A DNA stretch of 64,000 nucleotides, from positions 310,001-374,000 of the forward strand of contig CAYTPV010000005.1 of assembly GCA_964440115.1 (NCBI GenBank), written 5' to 3'. The notes under the pieces are model-generated. The model saw nothing but the letters and a program-made list of their open reading frames with translations. It searched no databases and was not told the origin of the DNA. Made by a program: the position numbers and the translations under genes. Positions 25,219 through 34,202 of the stretch are shown piece by piece (position 1 is the first letter of the stretch; each line of letters begins with the position of its first letter). This DNA comes from JAEWWD01 sp964440115. GTDB lineage: Bacteria; Bacillota; Clostridia; Christensenellales; CAG-138.

Positions 25219-26067
25219 ATGTACCAGATTGTCACCAAACGTCCGCTTCATGACACGGTCACCTTAATGGAGGTGCACGCGCCCATGGTAGCAAGAAAGG
25301 CGCTGCCCGGTCAGTTCATCATTCTGCGTATCGATGAGCAGGGCGAACGCATTCCGTTAACCATCGCGGGGTACGACCGCGACAAGGGCACGGTCACAAT
25401 TATTTTCCAGAAGGTTGGCGCGACAACGCGGCGTCTGGATGAATTGAACCAAGGCGATTCCATACTCGATTTCGTGGGTCCTCTGGGCAAACCGAGCGAA
25501 TTTGAGGAATTCAAAGGCAAAAAGGTCGCGGTCATCGGCGGCGGTCTGGGCATTGCCATCGCTTACCCGCAGGCCAAAGCGCTGCATGAAATCGGCGCGG
25601 ATGTCGATATCATCGTAGGGTTCCGCAACACCAGCCTGTTTATTCTGGTGGACGAACTGCAAAGCGCCTGCACCAATCTCTATATCATGACCGACGACGG
25701 CAGCAACGGCCGCAAGGGCTTCACCACCACTGCGCTCGAAGAACAGATCAACGCGGGCGTGAAGTACGACGCGGTGATCGCCATCGGCCCCTTGCCCATG
25801 ATGCGCGCTGTTGCCAATATCACCAAACCCCACGGCATCAAGACCATCGTTTCCATGAATCCCATCATGATCGACGGCACGGGCATGTGCGGCGGCTGCC
25901 GCTTGACCGTAGCGGGCGAAACCAAATTTGCCTGCGTCGACGGCCCGGATTTCGACGGGCATCTGGTGGATTTTGACGAAGCCATGCAGAGAAGCCGTAT
26001 GTACAAAGGAGAGGAAGCGGCCAGCATGGAAAAGCATGCCTGCCGTCTGACGGGAGAGGTGAAGTAA
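25219..26067 (+). CDS. nfnA: NADH-dependent ferredoxin:NADP+ oxidoreductase subunit A
   Basis: The 282-residue FAD/NAD-binding protein is of the SudB/PyrK/NfnA type. It has the FAD stretch RIPLTIAGYD, the nucleotide-binding AVIGGGLGIAIAYPQAKAL and the C-terminal [2Fe-2S] cysteines in GTGMCGGCRLTVAGETKFAC. With NfnB it would bifurcate electrons between NADPH, NADH and ferredoxin. AAGGAGG precedes the ATG, and nfnB begins one base after its stop. Confidence 0.9.
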   Translation: MYQIVTKRPLHDTVTLMEVHAPMVARKALPGQFIILRIDEQGERIPLTIAGYDRDKGTVTIIFQKVGATTRRLDELNQGDSILDFVGPLGKPSEFEEFKGKKVAVIGGGLGIAIAYPQAKALHEIGADVDIIVGFRNTSLFILVDELQSACTNLYIMTDDGSNGRKGFTTTALEEQINAGVKYDAVIAIGPLPMMRAVANITKPHGIKTIVSMNPIMIDGTGMCGGCRLTVAGETKFACVDGPDFDGHLVDFDEAMQRSRMYKGEEAASMEKHACRLTGEVK

Positions 26068-26068
26068 T

Positions 26069-27481
26069 ATGCCAAACATGAATCCGAAAAAACTTCCTTC
26101 GCGCGAACAGCTGCCGGAAGTCCGCAATAAGAATTTTGAAGAAGTATCCCACGGTTACGACGCCGCTATGGCGGTGGAAGAAGCCGGCCGCTGCCTGAAC
26201 TGCAAGCATAAGCCCTGCGTGGAAGGCTGCCCGGTCAACGTGCGTATTCCCGAATTCATCAAGGCCATATCGGATAGCAAATTCGACGAAGCCTATGAAA
26301 TTTTGAAGAGCACCAACAGCCTGCCCGCCATCTGCGGCCGCGTGTGTCCGCAGGAAACCCAGTGCGAGCAGAAATGCGTGCGCGGCATCAAGGGGGAGCC
26401 AGTCGGTATAGGTCGACTGGAGCGCTTCGCGGCGGATTATGCCATGCAGAAGGCCAGGGAAACCGGCGCATCAGTTGCGTCCGGCGCGCCCGCGGCGAAG
26501 AACGGCAAAAAGGTCGCCGTCATAGGCTCCGGCCCGGCCGGTTTGACCTGCGCTGGCGATCTTGCCAAGCTCGGTTACGACGTGACCATATTTGAAGCCC
26601 TGCACACCCCCGGCGGCGTGCTCATGTACGGCATTCCTGAGTTCCGTCTGCCCAAGGGACTGGTGCGCGAAGAAATCGCCACCGTGGAAAAGCTGGGCGT
26701 GAAGATACTGACCAATACCGTCGTCGGCCGCTCCATCAGTCTCGATGAGCTGCTCGAAGACGAAGGCTTTGAAGCCGCTTTCATAGGCTCCGGCGCGGGA
26801 CTTCCCAACTTCCAGAAGATTCCCGGCGAAAACCTAAACGGCGTATACTCCGCCAACGAGTTTTTGACGCGCATCAACCTCATGAAAGCATATGCGTTCC
26901 CCAAGACGGATACGCCGGTGCGCGTGGGCAAGAATGTCGCCGTCATCGGCGGCGGCAATGTCGCGATGGACGCAGCGCGCTGCGCAAAGCGTCTGGGCGC
27001 TGAGAATGTGTACATCGTATATCGCCGCAGCGAGGTAGAAATGCCCGCGCGTGTGGAAGAAGTGCACCACGCCAAGGAAGAGGGCATCATATTCAAGATG
27101 CTGTGCAACCCCACCCGCATCAACGGCAACGAAACCGGCAATGCCGTCTCCATGGAATGTGTGGAGATGGAGCTGGGCGAACCGGATGCCTCCGGCCGCA
27201 GGAAACCCGTTGTCAAGAAGGGCAGCGAGTTCACGCTCGATGTGGATACCGTGGTTGTGGCTATCGGCAACTCCCCCAACCCGCTCATCAAGAACACCAC
27301 CCCCGGCCTTGCGACACAAAAGTGGGGCGGCATCGTAGCGGATGAGGAAACCGGCGCAACGAGCAAGCCGTACGTATACGCGGGCGGCGATGCCGTAACG
27401 GGCGCAGCTACCGTTATACTCGCCATGGGCGCGGGCAAGAAAGCCGCAGCGGCCATCCACGAAGCGCTGAGCAAGAAGTAA
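26069..27481 (+). CDS. nfnB: NADH-dependent ferredoxin:NADP+ oxidoreductase subunit B (GltD-like)
   Basis: The 470-residue flavoprotein has two N-terminal [4Fe-4S] sites (CLNCKHKPCVEGCP and CGRVCPQETQCEQKC), an FAD fold (VIGSGPAGLTCAGDLAKLGYD) and an NADP(H) fold (AVIGGGNVAMDAARCAKRLGA). It resembles the small subunit of glutamate synthase, but the partner NfnA next door and the lack of a large GltB subunit point to Nfn. It is the bifurcating subunit of the pair. Confidence 0.92.
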   Translation: MPNMNPKKLPSREQLPEVRNKNFEEVSHGYDAAMAVEEAGRCLNCKHKPCVEGCPVNVRIPEFIKAISDSKFDEAYEILKSTNSLPAICGRVCPQETQCEQKCVRGIKGEPVGIGRLERFAADYAMQKARETGASVASGAPAAKNGKKVAVIGSGPAGLTCAGDLAKLGYDVTIFEALHTPGGVLMYGIPEFRLPKGLVREEIATVEKLGVKILTNTVVGRSISLDELLEDEGFEAAFIGSGAGLPNFQKIPGENLNGVYSANEFLTRINLMKAYAFPKTDTPVRVGKNVAVIGGGNVAMDAARCAKRLGAENVYIVYRRSEVEMPARVEEVHHAKEEGIIFKMLCNPTRINGNETGNAVSMECVEMELGEPDASGRRKPVVKKGSEFTLDVDTVVVAIGNSPNPLIKNTTPGLATQKWGGIVADEETGATSKPYVYAGGDAVTGAATVILAMGAGKKAAAAIHEALSKK

Positions 27482-27496
27482 ACTGTTCAATATCAC

Positions 27497-27522
27497 AGGC
27501 CGCTCCGTTGGGGCGGCCTTTT
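27497..27522 (+). terminator. nfnAB terminator
   Basis: AGGCCGCTCC / GGGCGGCCT stem followed by TTTT. Confidence 0.85.
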
Positions 27523-27540
27523 CACGTTACTCGATATCAC

Positions 27541-27621
27541 AAGGTATCGCCGCCTTCGGGCGGCGACGATTAATTATTTTATTTAATGGCGGGAGGGCTG
27601 CGGCCCCCCGCGCCCCCTAGG
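27541..27621 (+). repeat. Intergenic repeat family E1, copy 2
   Basis: It matches copy 1 from AAGGTATCGCCGCC to CCCCCTAGG, including both hairpins and the spacer TTATTTTATTTAA. It lies 60 bases after the nfnB stop, on the same strand. Confidence 0.85.
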
Positions 27622-27750
27622 ACGTATCGCTCATAGTTATAGGCCAAAAATGCGACCAGAACAGCCAATACCGGCGGGTAACCGTCATGAAACAGGTGGG
27701 ATCCGGATTTAGTCCCACCAACGTAGGCATGACACGAAAGACATAAATAA

Positions 27751-27894
27751 GTCCCATCTGACGACATGTGCGTCAGATGGGACACCTTGCACGCGGCGGT
27801 ACGCGACAGAAGCCTTTAGGCTTCCGAGCATGCCGCCGCGTGAGAAAATCCGCCAGAGCGACCTCGCATCGATTGACGAAGTCAATTGATGCGA
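27751..27894 (-). repeat. Structured repeat family R, copy 1
   Basis: Three long stems lie in a row. Stem A: GTCCCATCTGAC (27751-27762) with GTCAGATGGGAC (27772-27783), loop GACATGTGC. Then ACCTTGC. Stem B: ACGCGGCG (27791-27798) with CGCCGCGT (27834-27841), enclosing a GAAGCC/GGCTTC hairpin. Then GAGAAAATCCGCC. Stem C: TCGCATCGATTGAC (27864-27877) with 27881-27894. Sequences are given on the plus strand; the element is assigned to the minus strand because it starts 1 base after the sipL stop codon. Confidence 0.85.
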
Positions 27895-27895
27895 C

Positions 27896-29401
27896 CTATA
27901 CTTTGTGTTTGCGCCCCGCCGCCGAAAGTATCAGCACAGGCGTGCCTTCTGCGAACGGTTCCGTCAGGCCGGGGTTCCACGCTTTGAGCTGCGCCACTGT
28001 GACGCCGTGGCGCTTGCCAACATCCCAGAACGTTTCGCCGGCGGGCGCAAAGCTCACGATGATGCCATTTTCACGCAGTACGGGTTCGGCGGGTTCGGCC
28101 GAGACCGCAAGCGTGACCTGCTGCAGTTCGTTGACCATGGCTTCCGTTTCCAGCACATAGTCCACATATACGGTGCGGTTGGTGCCGCTTGCGCGCGCCT
28201 GCAGCACACGAACGGTAATCTCCGCATCGGGGGAGTAGGGGGTATTGAGCGTGCAGCGGAAGGGGACATCCTCTTCAAACCCCATCAGCACGCTTTCCTC
28301 GCTCTGGAAAACGATGCTTGTAACAAGCAGGCCGTCTACCGCAAGCTGGTCGTTATCATCGGATGTGCCGAGCACCGTGGGGCGGGCGTTTACGAATGCT
28401 ACGCGCGAAATATCGGGAAGACCATCCGGAACGCGAAGCGTTTCATGGATGGGGCAGATCTGCCGCACGACGGCCACCGGGTTGAGCTGTTCCATGGTCT
28501 CGCGCGCGGTGTTGATGCCCTGATCCGGCGCGTATGCGTCCGCAAGTGCGTTCATGCGCTCGCGCGCGATGCAGCTTGCGTCCAGCATGACGCTGGCTTC
28601 CAGATCCAGCGTGCCCGCGTCGGAATTGACGGTGAGGGACATATCGCGTACCGTGGGTGAGATATTGACAGTTTCGCAGGTGCGCGCATCGAGCTCCACG
28701 GGGATCAGCTCTTCAAACGGGAACTGCTGCGTGAGCTGGTTGAGCTGGCCGCTTTCGTCCAGATACAGCGCGGTCACATACAGCGTGCCCTGCACCGCTA
28801 CGCCGTTTTCCTCAAGCGTTGCGTTCTGCATCTGCACCTGCGCGTCGGCAAGCAGTACCTGCTGTGCGTCGGGCGCTGAAATTTCTTCCCGCACATGCAC
28901 CGTGCTGTTTCCTACAGGTTTGCGCCGTGCGGATTCTATTTCCATGAACTGCTTCTGGATATCATCCACGCCGCCGATATCCGCCAGCACCTGCACGCTG
29001 TCGTCCTGCTGCACGACGGCGTTCATTTCGGCTACGGTTTCCAGATGCACGCGCCGGTCGTTGAGCGAATACCGAAGATCCATCAGCTGCGGCTTTACCT
29101 GCGCACGCATGCCCTCGCGCACGCCCTCAAGCGGTATGCTGTGGCTGTATTGCGTGGAAGCGCGCACGCCGAAGGGCTGATTCTCATTGTCCAGACAAAG
29201 CATCTGCAGCGTAAGGGTACCGTCTGACTGCACCCGTCCGGCCGAACAGTGGGCGGCATCGTTCTGAATTTGCCCCTGTACATGCAGTATGCGCTGCGCC
29301 TCCCGCCCGGCAGGCAGCGGGATGTCACTCTCCACCAACGCCTGCGCCGCGGTCCTGCCCGCAACGCGCTCCATATTCAGTTCGTTCCAGATGGGTTCCA
29401 T
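27896..29401 (-). CDS. SipL-like spore morphogenesis protein (DUF3794 plus LysM)
   Basis: The 501-residue protein has DUF3794 (SipSP)-type repeats through most of its length (for example LHVQGQIQNDAAHC and EDVPFRCTLNTP) and a C-terminal LysM domain (FAPAGETFWDVGKRHGVTVAQLKAWNPGL, residues about 449-477). That is the layout of SipL, which binds SpoIVA at the forespore surface in Clostridioides difficile. GAGGTG lies upstream of ATG 29401. It places the organism among spore formers. The stop codon abuts structured repeat R copy 1. Confidence 0.85.
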   Translation of the reverse strand: MEPIWNELNMERVAGRTAAQALVESDIPLPAGREAQRILHVQGQIQNDAAHCSAGRVQSDGTLTLQMLCLDNENQPFGVRASTQYSHSIPLEGVREGMRAQVKPQLMDLRYSLNDRRVHLETVAEMNAVVQQDDSVQVLADIGGVDDIQKQFMEIESARRKPVGNSTVHVREEISAPDAQQVLLADAQVQMQNATLEENGVAVQGTLYVTALYLDESGQLNQLTQQFPFEELIPVELDARTCETVNISPTVRDMSLTVNSDAGTLDLEASVMLDASCIARERMNALADAYAPDQGINTARETMEQLNPVAVVRQICPIHETLRVPDGLPDISRVAFVNARPTVLGTSDDNDQLAVDGLLVTSIVFQSEESVLMGFEEDVPFRCTLNTPYSPDAEITVRVLQARASGTNRTVYVDYVLETEAMVNELQQVTLAVSAEPAEPVLRENGIIVSFAPAGETFWDVGKRHGVTVAQLKAWNPGLTEPFAEGTPVLILSAAGRKHKV

Positions 29402-29574
29402 TTAGCTGCACCTCTCTTAGTCGTTTAGTTCTGTCGTAACCAATATATGAATGGACAGACCGTTACAGAAGAGCAAAGCAAAAAATTACAAAAGGAATTA
29501 TAAGGAATTTAAGGGCACCACCTTATTCATATGCAGGCAGGCGCGGCGGACATTCTTTTTTGGCCGCAGTGATG

Positions 29575-29603
29575 TTGCGCGGCGCTTTATTCGGTTGTAT
29601 GAT
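29575..29603 (+). promoter_or_regulatory. Promoter of the threonine dehydratase gene
   Basis: TTGCGC, 17 bases, TATGAT. Confidence 0.65.
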
Positions 29604-29638
29604 GTTAAAAAAGACCCACACGACGGGGAGGAAGAACC

Positions 29639-30832
29639 ATGCCGATTACGCTTGACGATATTCGAGAAGCAAAAACGCGGATTGCGCCGTATGTGCGCCA
29701 CACCGATATTACGCAGATGCAGCTTCCCGACGGCGGCGATCTGTATATCAAACTGGAAAGTCTGCAGTTTACCGGCGCGTTCAAGGTACGCGGCGCGTTC
29801 AACTGCATACTGCAGTTAACAGAAGCCCAGCGGAAGGCGGGGGTGCTCGCCGCATCCGCAGGCAACCACGCACAGGGCGTTGCGCGGGCCGCGAGGGAGC
29901 TGGGGCTTGAATGCACCATTGTCATGCCGGCTGGCGCGCCGCTTTCCAAAATCGCCGCAACGGAGCATTACGGCGCAAAGGTGGTGCTGCACGGCGCGGC
30001 CTACGACGACGCGTACGCGCACGCGCTCAAGCTGGTGGAAAAAACGGGCGCGACTTTTATCCATCCCTTCAACGACGAACGTGTCATCGCGGGGCAGGGG
30101 ACGATCGGCTTGGAAATACTTGAGGATGTCCCCGCCGGGCAGATACTGGTGCCGCTCGGCGGCGGCGGGCTTGCCGCGGGCGTGGCTATCGCCGCCAAGG
30201 GCATAGACCCGACGATACGCGTTATCGGCGTAGAGCCCGCGAGCGCGGCGTCCATGCGCTCCTCCATACAGGCGCAGCGCATCGTAACGCTGGCCTCTGC
30301 CAACACCATTGCGGACGGAATTGCCGTAAAGACCCCCGGCGATCTTACCTATCCGCTGTGCCGGGATTATCTGGACGATGTCATTACCGTGGAGGACGAC
30401 GATATTGCGCGCGCCATATTGCACCTTCTTGAAAAATGCAAAATCGTCAGCGAGGGCGCGGGCGCGGCGGGCGTAGCGGCGTTACTTTCCAAAAAAGTGC
30501 CGCTTCTGAATGATCGGCCCACTGTGGCATTGCTTTCGGGCGGCAACATCGACGTGACCATGATTTCGCGCATCATAGACAAAGGTCTGCTGCGTACAGG
30601 CAGAAAGACGGTGATCCGCACCACGCTTTCGGATAAGCCGGGCCAACTCGTCAAGCTGCTTTCGCAGATTTCCACCACCGGCGCAAATATCGTAACGGTT
30701 ACACACGACCGCATGGCGGCGGATATGAATGTGACCGAGCTTGCCGTGACGGTGGAGCTTGAAACGCGCGACAGGCGGCATGTATTTGAAATACGCAGCA
30801 TGCTCGAAGACGCGGGCTACAAGCTGAATTAA
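29639..30832 (+). CDS. Threonine dehydratase (ammonia-lyase) with ACT domain
   Basis: The 397-residue PLP enzyme has the lysine motif LESLQFTGAFKVRGAFN, the SAGNHAQGVA stretch and PLGGGGLAAGVAIAAK (phosphate loop). The last 75 residues form one ACT-like domain (LSDKPGQLVKLLSQISTTGAN). This layout fits the catabolic TdcB/YgxX-type enzyme of Gram-positives more than long biosynthetic IlvA with two ACT-like units. The product is 2-oxobutanoate. GGGGAGG precedes ATG. Confidence 0.92.
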   Translation: MPITLDDIREAKTRIAPYVRHTDITQMQLPDGGDLYIKLESLQFTGAFKVRGAFNCILQLTEAQRKAGVLAASAGNHAQGVARAARELGLECTIVMPAGAPLSKIAATEHYGAKVVLHGAAYDDAYAHALKLVEKTGATFIHPFNDERVIAGQGTIGLEILEDVPAGQILVPLGGGGLAAGVAIAAKGIDPTIRVIGVEPASAASMRSSIQAQRIVTLASANTIADGIAVKTPGDLTYPLCRDYLDDVITVEDDDIARAILHLLEKCKIVSEGAGAAGVAALLSKKVPLLNDRPTVALLSGGNIDVTMISRIIDKGLLRTGRKTVIRTTLSDKPGQLVKLLSQISTTGANIVTVTHDRMAADMNVTELAVTVELETRDRRHVFEIRSMLEDAGYKLN

Positions 30833-30858
30833 GAGTTTGCAATAGATAGCCGAAAGCA

Positions 30859-30892
30859 CAAGAGGAAGAAATCATATGATTTCTTCCTCTTG
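30859..30892 (+). terminator. Terminator after threonine dehydratase
   Basis: A perfect palindrome, arm CAAGAGGAAGAAATCAT. It lacks a long T-tract, so it may instead be a processing or pausing hairpin. Confidence 0.6.
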
Positions 30893-30977
30893 CGATTCCC
30901 TCTCCTTGCATGTATCGACAGCGCTTTCGCGCCACGACTCTAAATGATTGCGCGGGGGTGCTGCCCCCATATAATTT

Positions 30978-31104
30978 GTCAAAGCTGATGACATGTGCGT
31001 CAGCTTTGACACCTTGCACAAATGCCGACCGCGCCAGAAGGGCGCAGGCATTTGTGTGAAAACCCGCCGAGCGATTTCGCAAAAATGGCGTAGCCATTTT
31101 TGCG
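30978..31104 (-). repeat. Structured repeat family R, copy 2
   Basis: Plus-strand bases: stem A GTCAAAGCTGA (30978-30988) with TCAGCTTTGAC (31000-31010), loop TGACATGTGCG; ACCTTGC; stem B ACAAATGCC (31018-31026) with GGCATTTGT (31047-31055), enclosing GCGCC/GGCGC; TGAAAACCCGCC; stem C CGCAAAAATGGC (31078-31089) with GCCATTTTTGCG (31093-31104). A GGGGG/CCCCC hairpin at 30954-30968 flanks it. The element ends 1 base from the sigF stop codon and is assigned to the sigF strand. Confidence 0.88.
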
Positions 31105-31105
31105 A

Positions 31106-31846
31106 TTAACGCGACGCGTCTCTTAACTTGCTGATGATGCGGTTTTCCAGCCGCGAAATCTGCACCTGCGATACGCCCATGAGCCGCGCGATTTCCGATT
31201 GTGTCTTATCCTGAAAATACCGCAGCACGATGAGTTGGCGTTCACGGGCTTCGAGCTGCCCCAGCAGCTCCTTCAACAGTATCTTATCGACAACGCCGGT
31301 ATCCTCGCCGCTTTCAGATTGCTGCATGCGATCTAAAAGCGTTGCGTCCGAACCGTCGTCGTACACATGCTCGTAAAGCGAAACGTGTGGGCGCACTGCT
31401 TCGAGCGCCACGGCGATATCTTCAGGGTCTGCTTCGACTTCCCTCGCAAGCTCGAGTATACCGGGGTCGCCGCCCAGCGTACGCCGCAGGCGTTCCTGCG
31501 CGGCCGCCGCTTTGGTGGCAAGTTCCTTAATGGAGCGGCTGACCTTGATCATGCCGTCGTCGCGCAAAAACCGCTTGATTTCGCCCGCGATCATGGGCAC
31601 CGCGTAAGTGGAAAATCGAACGTTAAACTGTTCGTCGTAATTCTGAATGGCCTTCACCAGTCCCAGGCAGCCGATCTGGAACAGATCGTCAAACTCCACG
31701 CCGCGGCCAAGATATTTCTTTACAATCGATTTGACCAGCGCCGTGTTATGTCTGACCAGATTGTCCATCGCCGCATCGTCCCCTGTCTGCGCACAGCGGA
31801 TGAGTGCCAATACCTCCTCATGGGGAAGCGGCGCCGCGTCCATCAT
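31106..31846 (-). CDS. sigF: Forespore sigma factor SigF
   Basis: The 246-residue sigma-70-family protein has region 2 (GVEFDDLFQIGCLGLVKAIQ and FSTYAVPMIAGEIKRFLRDD) and region 4 (RQLIVLRYFQDKTQSEIARLMGVSQVQISRLE). It overlaps spoIIAB by ATGA, the standard spoIIA operon order, which separates it from its close relative SigG. It drives early forespore genes once freed from SpoIIAB. Confidence 0.96.
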   Translation of the reverse strand: MMDAAPLPHEEVLALIRCAQTGDDAAMDNLVRHNTALVKSIVKKYLGRGVEFDDLFQIGCLGLVKAIQNYDEQFNVRFSTYAVPMIAGEIKRFLRDDGMIKVSRSIKELATKAAAAQERLRRTLGGDPGILELAREVEADPEDIAVALEAVRPHVSLYEHVYDDGSDATLLDRMQQSESGEDTGVVDKILLKELLGQLEARERQLIVLRYFQDKTQSEIARLMGVSQVQISRLENRIISKLRDASR

Positions 31847-32277
31847 TGCAGTCCCTGCCTTTTGATGGTCTTTTTCATGGTGACCGCAGTGCCTTCTCCG
31901 ACCTTGGAGGTGACATGCACTTCATCCATGAAAGTTTCCATCAGCGTAAATCCCATACCCGAGCGTTCAAGTTCCGGGTGGGAAGTATAAAACGGCTGCC
32001 GCGCCAGCTCTACGTCCGGCATGCCGACGCCCTGATCCATCACGCGGATGATGCAGGTATCGCCGCCGAGCTCGCACTCCAGCGTCACCATGCCCAGATT
32101 GCCGCCGTATCCGTGTATGATAGCGTTCGTCACCGCTTCGGATACCGCTGTGCGCACATCGGTCAGTTCCTCAATGGTGGGGTTGAGCTGCGTAAGAAAC
32201 GCGCCTGCGACAGAGCGCGCAAACGCCTCATTCTGTGAAAGGCTTAAAAATTCCAGGTGCATCCGGTTGTCATGCAT
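31843..32277 (-). CDS. spoIIAB: Anti-sigma F factor SpoIIAB
   Basis: The 144-residue serine kinase has the GHKL ATP site: TAVSEAVTNAIIHGYGG (N box), MDQGVGMPD (G1) and SGMGFTLMETFMD (G2). It holds SigF and phosphorylates SpoIIAA. Start 32277 follows GAGGGG with a 7-base gap; earlier starts in the frame overlap that site. Confidence 0.95.
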   Translation of the reverse strand: MHDNRMHLEFLSLSQNEAFARSVAGAFLTQLNPTIEELTDVRTAVSEAVTNAIIHGYGGNLGMVTLECELGGDTCIIRVMDQGVGMPDVELARQPFYTSHPELERSGMGFTLMETFMDEVHVTSKVGEGTAVTMKKTIKRQGLQ

Positions 32278-32313
32278 GACCATACCCCTCTTTTCCCCCA
32301 AATGTGTTCTCCG

Positions 32314-32619
32314 TTATGCACGCTCTACCAATGCGTAGAGTCCGGCGATACGGAATATGCGGTCGATGGATACGGGTACGCCGCTTAAGAGCAGCCGTCC
32401 GCCCCGTTCCGTAAGCGCGCGGTATCGCCCCAGAATCACTCCGAGACCCGAGCTGTCCATGAACTGTACGCCGGACATATCCAGCACCAACTCTTTTACC
32501 ATGGGATCGGAAATTAGCGCGTCCAGCGCTCCGCGGACGGATTCCGCGCTGTGATGATCCAGCTCACCCGAGAGCGTCACCTTCACGCGCTGCCCCTTGC
32601 GGGTAGCGTTGAGTTCCAA
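32314..32619 (-). CDS. spoIIAA: Anti-anti-sigma factor SpoIIAA
   Basis: The 101-residue STAS protein has GELDHHSAESVR and MDSSGLGVILGRY; the serine in DSSG is the SpoIIAB phosphorylation site. It starts with TTG at 32619 behind an ideal AAAGGAGGG; an upstream in-frame ATG has no site. It is shorter than Bacillus SpoIIAA (about 117), ending soon after FRIAGLYALVERA, so the last helix seems reduced. Confidence 0.93.
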   Translation of the reverse strand: MELNATRKGQRVKVTLSGELDHHSAESVRGALDALISDPMVKELVLDMSGVQFMDSSGLGVILGRYRALTERGGRLLLSGVPVSIDRIFRIAGLYALVERA

Positions 32620-32684
32620 AGAAATCCCTCCTTTGCCGGGGTTATTTCCGGCATGCCTGATCATTTAGACAAAGCCTATTTAGA

Positions 32685-32711
32685 ATTCTCTGTCTGTTTG
32701 CCCGCTCCTTT
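32685..32711 (-). promoter_or_regulatory. Candidate SigH-type promoter of the spoIIA operon
   Basis: On the minus strand AAAGGAGCG is followed 11 bases later by AGAGAAT, close to the SigH pattern (RNAGGAWWW, 11-12 bases, RNNGAAT). spoIIA is SigH-dependent in Bacillus and Clostridium. Confidence 0.55.
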
Positions 32712-32946
32712 GTAAAAAGGAGGGGGCTTCTGTCTTAAATGCACTTTGCTTGTCGAATGGCTGTTTTGGGAATGAAAAAAACAGATTCCCCCACATGCAG
32801 TATGCCCATGCAGGAATAGAATGATACGTGCAGGCATAAAAAAGTGCGCGCATGCGATAACGAGTCATAACGGATGCTCTCTGGCATGCCTGCGCATAGT
32901 TCCCCATATATTTGGAGCAAGTGCAAACGCGAAATGAGGAAGCGGG

Positions 32947-34050
32947 ATGAAGGCATTCACGATGGCGCTGCGCATAGCGGTGGCCGCCGTACTGGCGGTC
33001 TTTCTTGTGTTTGCGCCGCCGTACCTGCAGCAGGCGCTGGGTCACGACTATTACCGCGAATGGCTCACCGGCGAGCGTGAGCCGTGGAACGGCGTGCTGA
33101 CGATGTGGCATGTAGTGGAATTCAAGACTGCGCAGGGCAGCGTGACATCCTACCTCGAAAGCGTAGCCGCGCAGTACGAGCGTGCGCACCCGGGCGTATA
33201 CATTGAGGTGCTGGGGCTATCGCCTGAAGCGGTACGCGAGCGGCTTTCCCGCGGGGAACACCCGCACCTGTGGTCGTTTCCCATGGGCGAATGCGCCGCG
33301 GAGCAGTTCGCGCCGCTCACCATAGACCTGCCCGCGTTTGCGGGCAATATCGTGCCGCTGCGGCAGAAGGGCAAAATCTACGCCGCCCCGTACATGTACA
33401 GCGGCTATTTCCTGCTGGGGAATACCGTGCTGATACAGGAACTGGGCTTAGCCTGGCCTTCGGATACATCAGCGCTTGCGGACACGCTGCAGCAGGCCAT
33501 AGATGCGCGCTCAACGGGGCGCTACGGCGCTGTATGTGCACCGCCCCTGCAGGCGGCAAGACTGGGCTTAAAGGGCAAAATGGCACTCGACGGCGATTTC
33601 AAGGCCTCTCAGGTGCCGTTTATGATAGGCGATGCCCGCACGTTCGGCGATTTGTCGCGCAAAATGGCGTCCGGCGGGTTTACGTTCGACGCCATGCCTC
33701 TTGGCGGATTTACGGAGCAGGTGCAGTATATCGGCATAGATTCGCAGGCAAGCGGCGGCCATGCGGAGCATGCGGCGGGGTTTGTGTCGATGCTGATGGG
33801 GGAAAGCGCGCAAAGGAAAGTGACGGCGCTCGGCGCTATCCCTGCTGTCAAACTTTCGGAGGAGCCGCAGTTTGCGGATGGCCAGCTGCAGGGGTTTTAT
33901 AAGGCGTATGCCTCGCCCGTCTGCCCTGACCCGGCGCTCTGGCAGCAATCCCGGACGACGCTTCGCGATGAGGCGCTTACAGCGCTTGGCGGCGGTGAAG
34001 AGGCGCGCCGGACATTTGAAGAGCACATCAACGCCGTTTTGCCCCGCTGA
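32947..34050 (+). CDS. Orphan extracellular solute-binding-like protein
   Basis: The 367-residue protein has an N-terminal hydrophobic segment (MALRIAVAAVLAVFLVFAPP) without a lipobox cysteine, so it is either membrane-anchored or released. The rest resembles family 1 solute-binding proteins: GVLTMWHVVEFKTAQG, AAQYERAHPGVYIEV, PLRQKGKIYAAPYMYSGYFL and a late HAEHAAGFVSMLMGE stretch. No permease or ATPase gene is nearby. It is divergent from spoIIA and precedes murB. A structural or sensing role in sporulation or wall growth is possible but unproven. Confidence 0.7.
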   Translation: MKAFTMALRIAVAAVLAVFLVFAPPYLQQALGHDYYREWLTGEREPWNGVLTMWHVVEFKTAQGSVTSYLESVAAQYERAHPGVYIEVLGLSPEAVRERLSRGEHPHLWSFPMGECAAEQFAPLTIDLPAFAGNIVPLRQKGKIYAAPYMYSGYFLLGNTVLIQELGLAWPSDTSALADTLQQAIDARSTGRYGAVCAPPLQAARLGLKGKMALDGDFKASQVPFMIGDARTFGDLSRKMASGGFTFDAMPLGGFTEQVQYIGIDSQASGGHAEHAAGFVSMLMGESAQRKVTALGAIPAVKLSEEPQFADGQLQGFYKAYASPVCPDPALWQQSRTTLRDEALTALGGGEEARRTFEEHINAVLPR

Positions 34051-34130
34051 GACTCACGTATACCTGCAACAGGGCCGGCATGGGGCGGCAATCGCCCAGT
34101 TTTCTACATACGTTGACAAACTTGCCCGCG

Positions 34131-34159
34131 TTGCACAATGCGCACACATGCGGTACAAT
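34131..34159 (+). promoter_or_regulatory. Promoter of the murB run
   Basis: TTGCAC, 17 bases, TACAAT. Confidence 0.72.
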
Positions 34160-34202
34160 AAAATAACGAATCGGCATTTGAGCCTGAAGAAGGAGCGGCG
34201 TA

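Noticed and set aside
26069..27481. Glutamate synthase small subunit (GltD)
   Set aside because: No GltB-type gene is present, and the gene is 1 base after an NfnA-type partner, so NfnB is more likely.
30978..31104. R copies as plain Rho-independent terminators
   Set aside because: They have three long stems and constant loop bases but no T-tract after stems in most copies. Termination may still be one effect.
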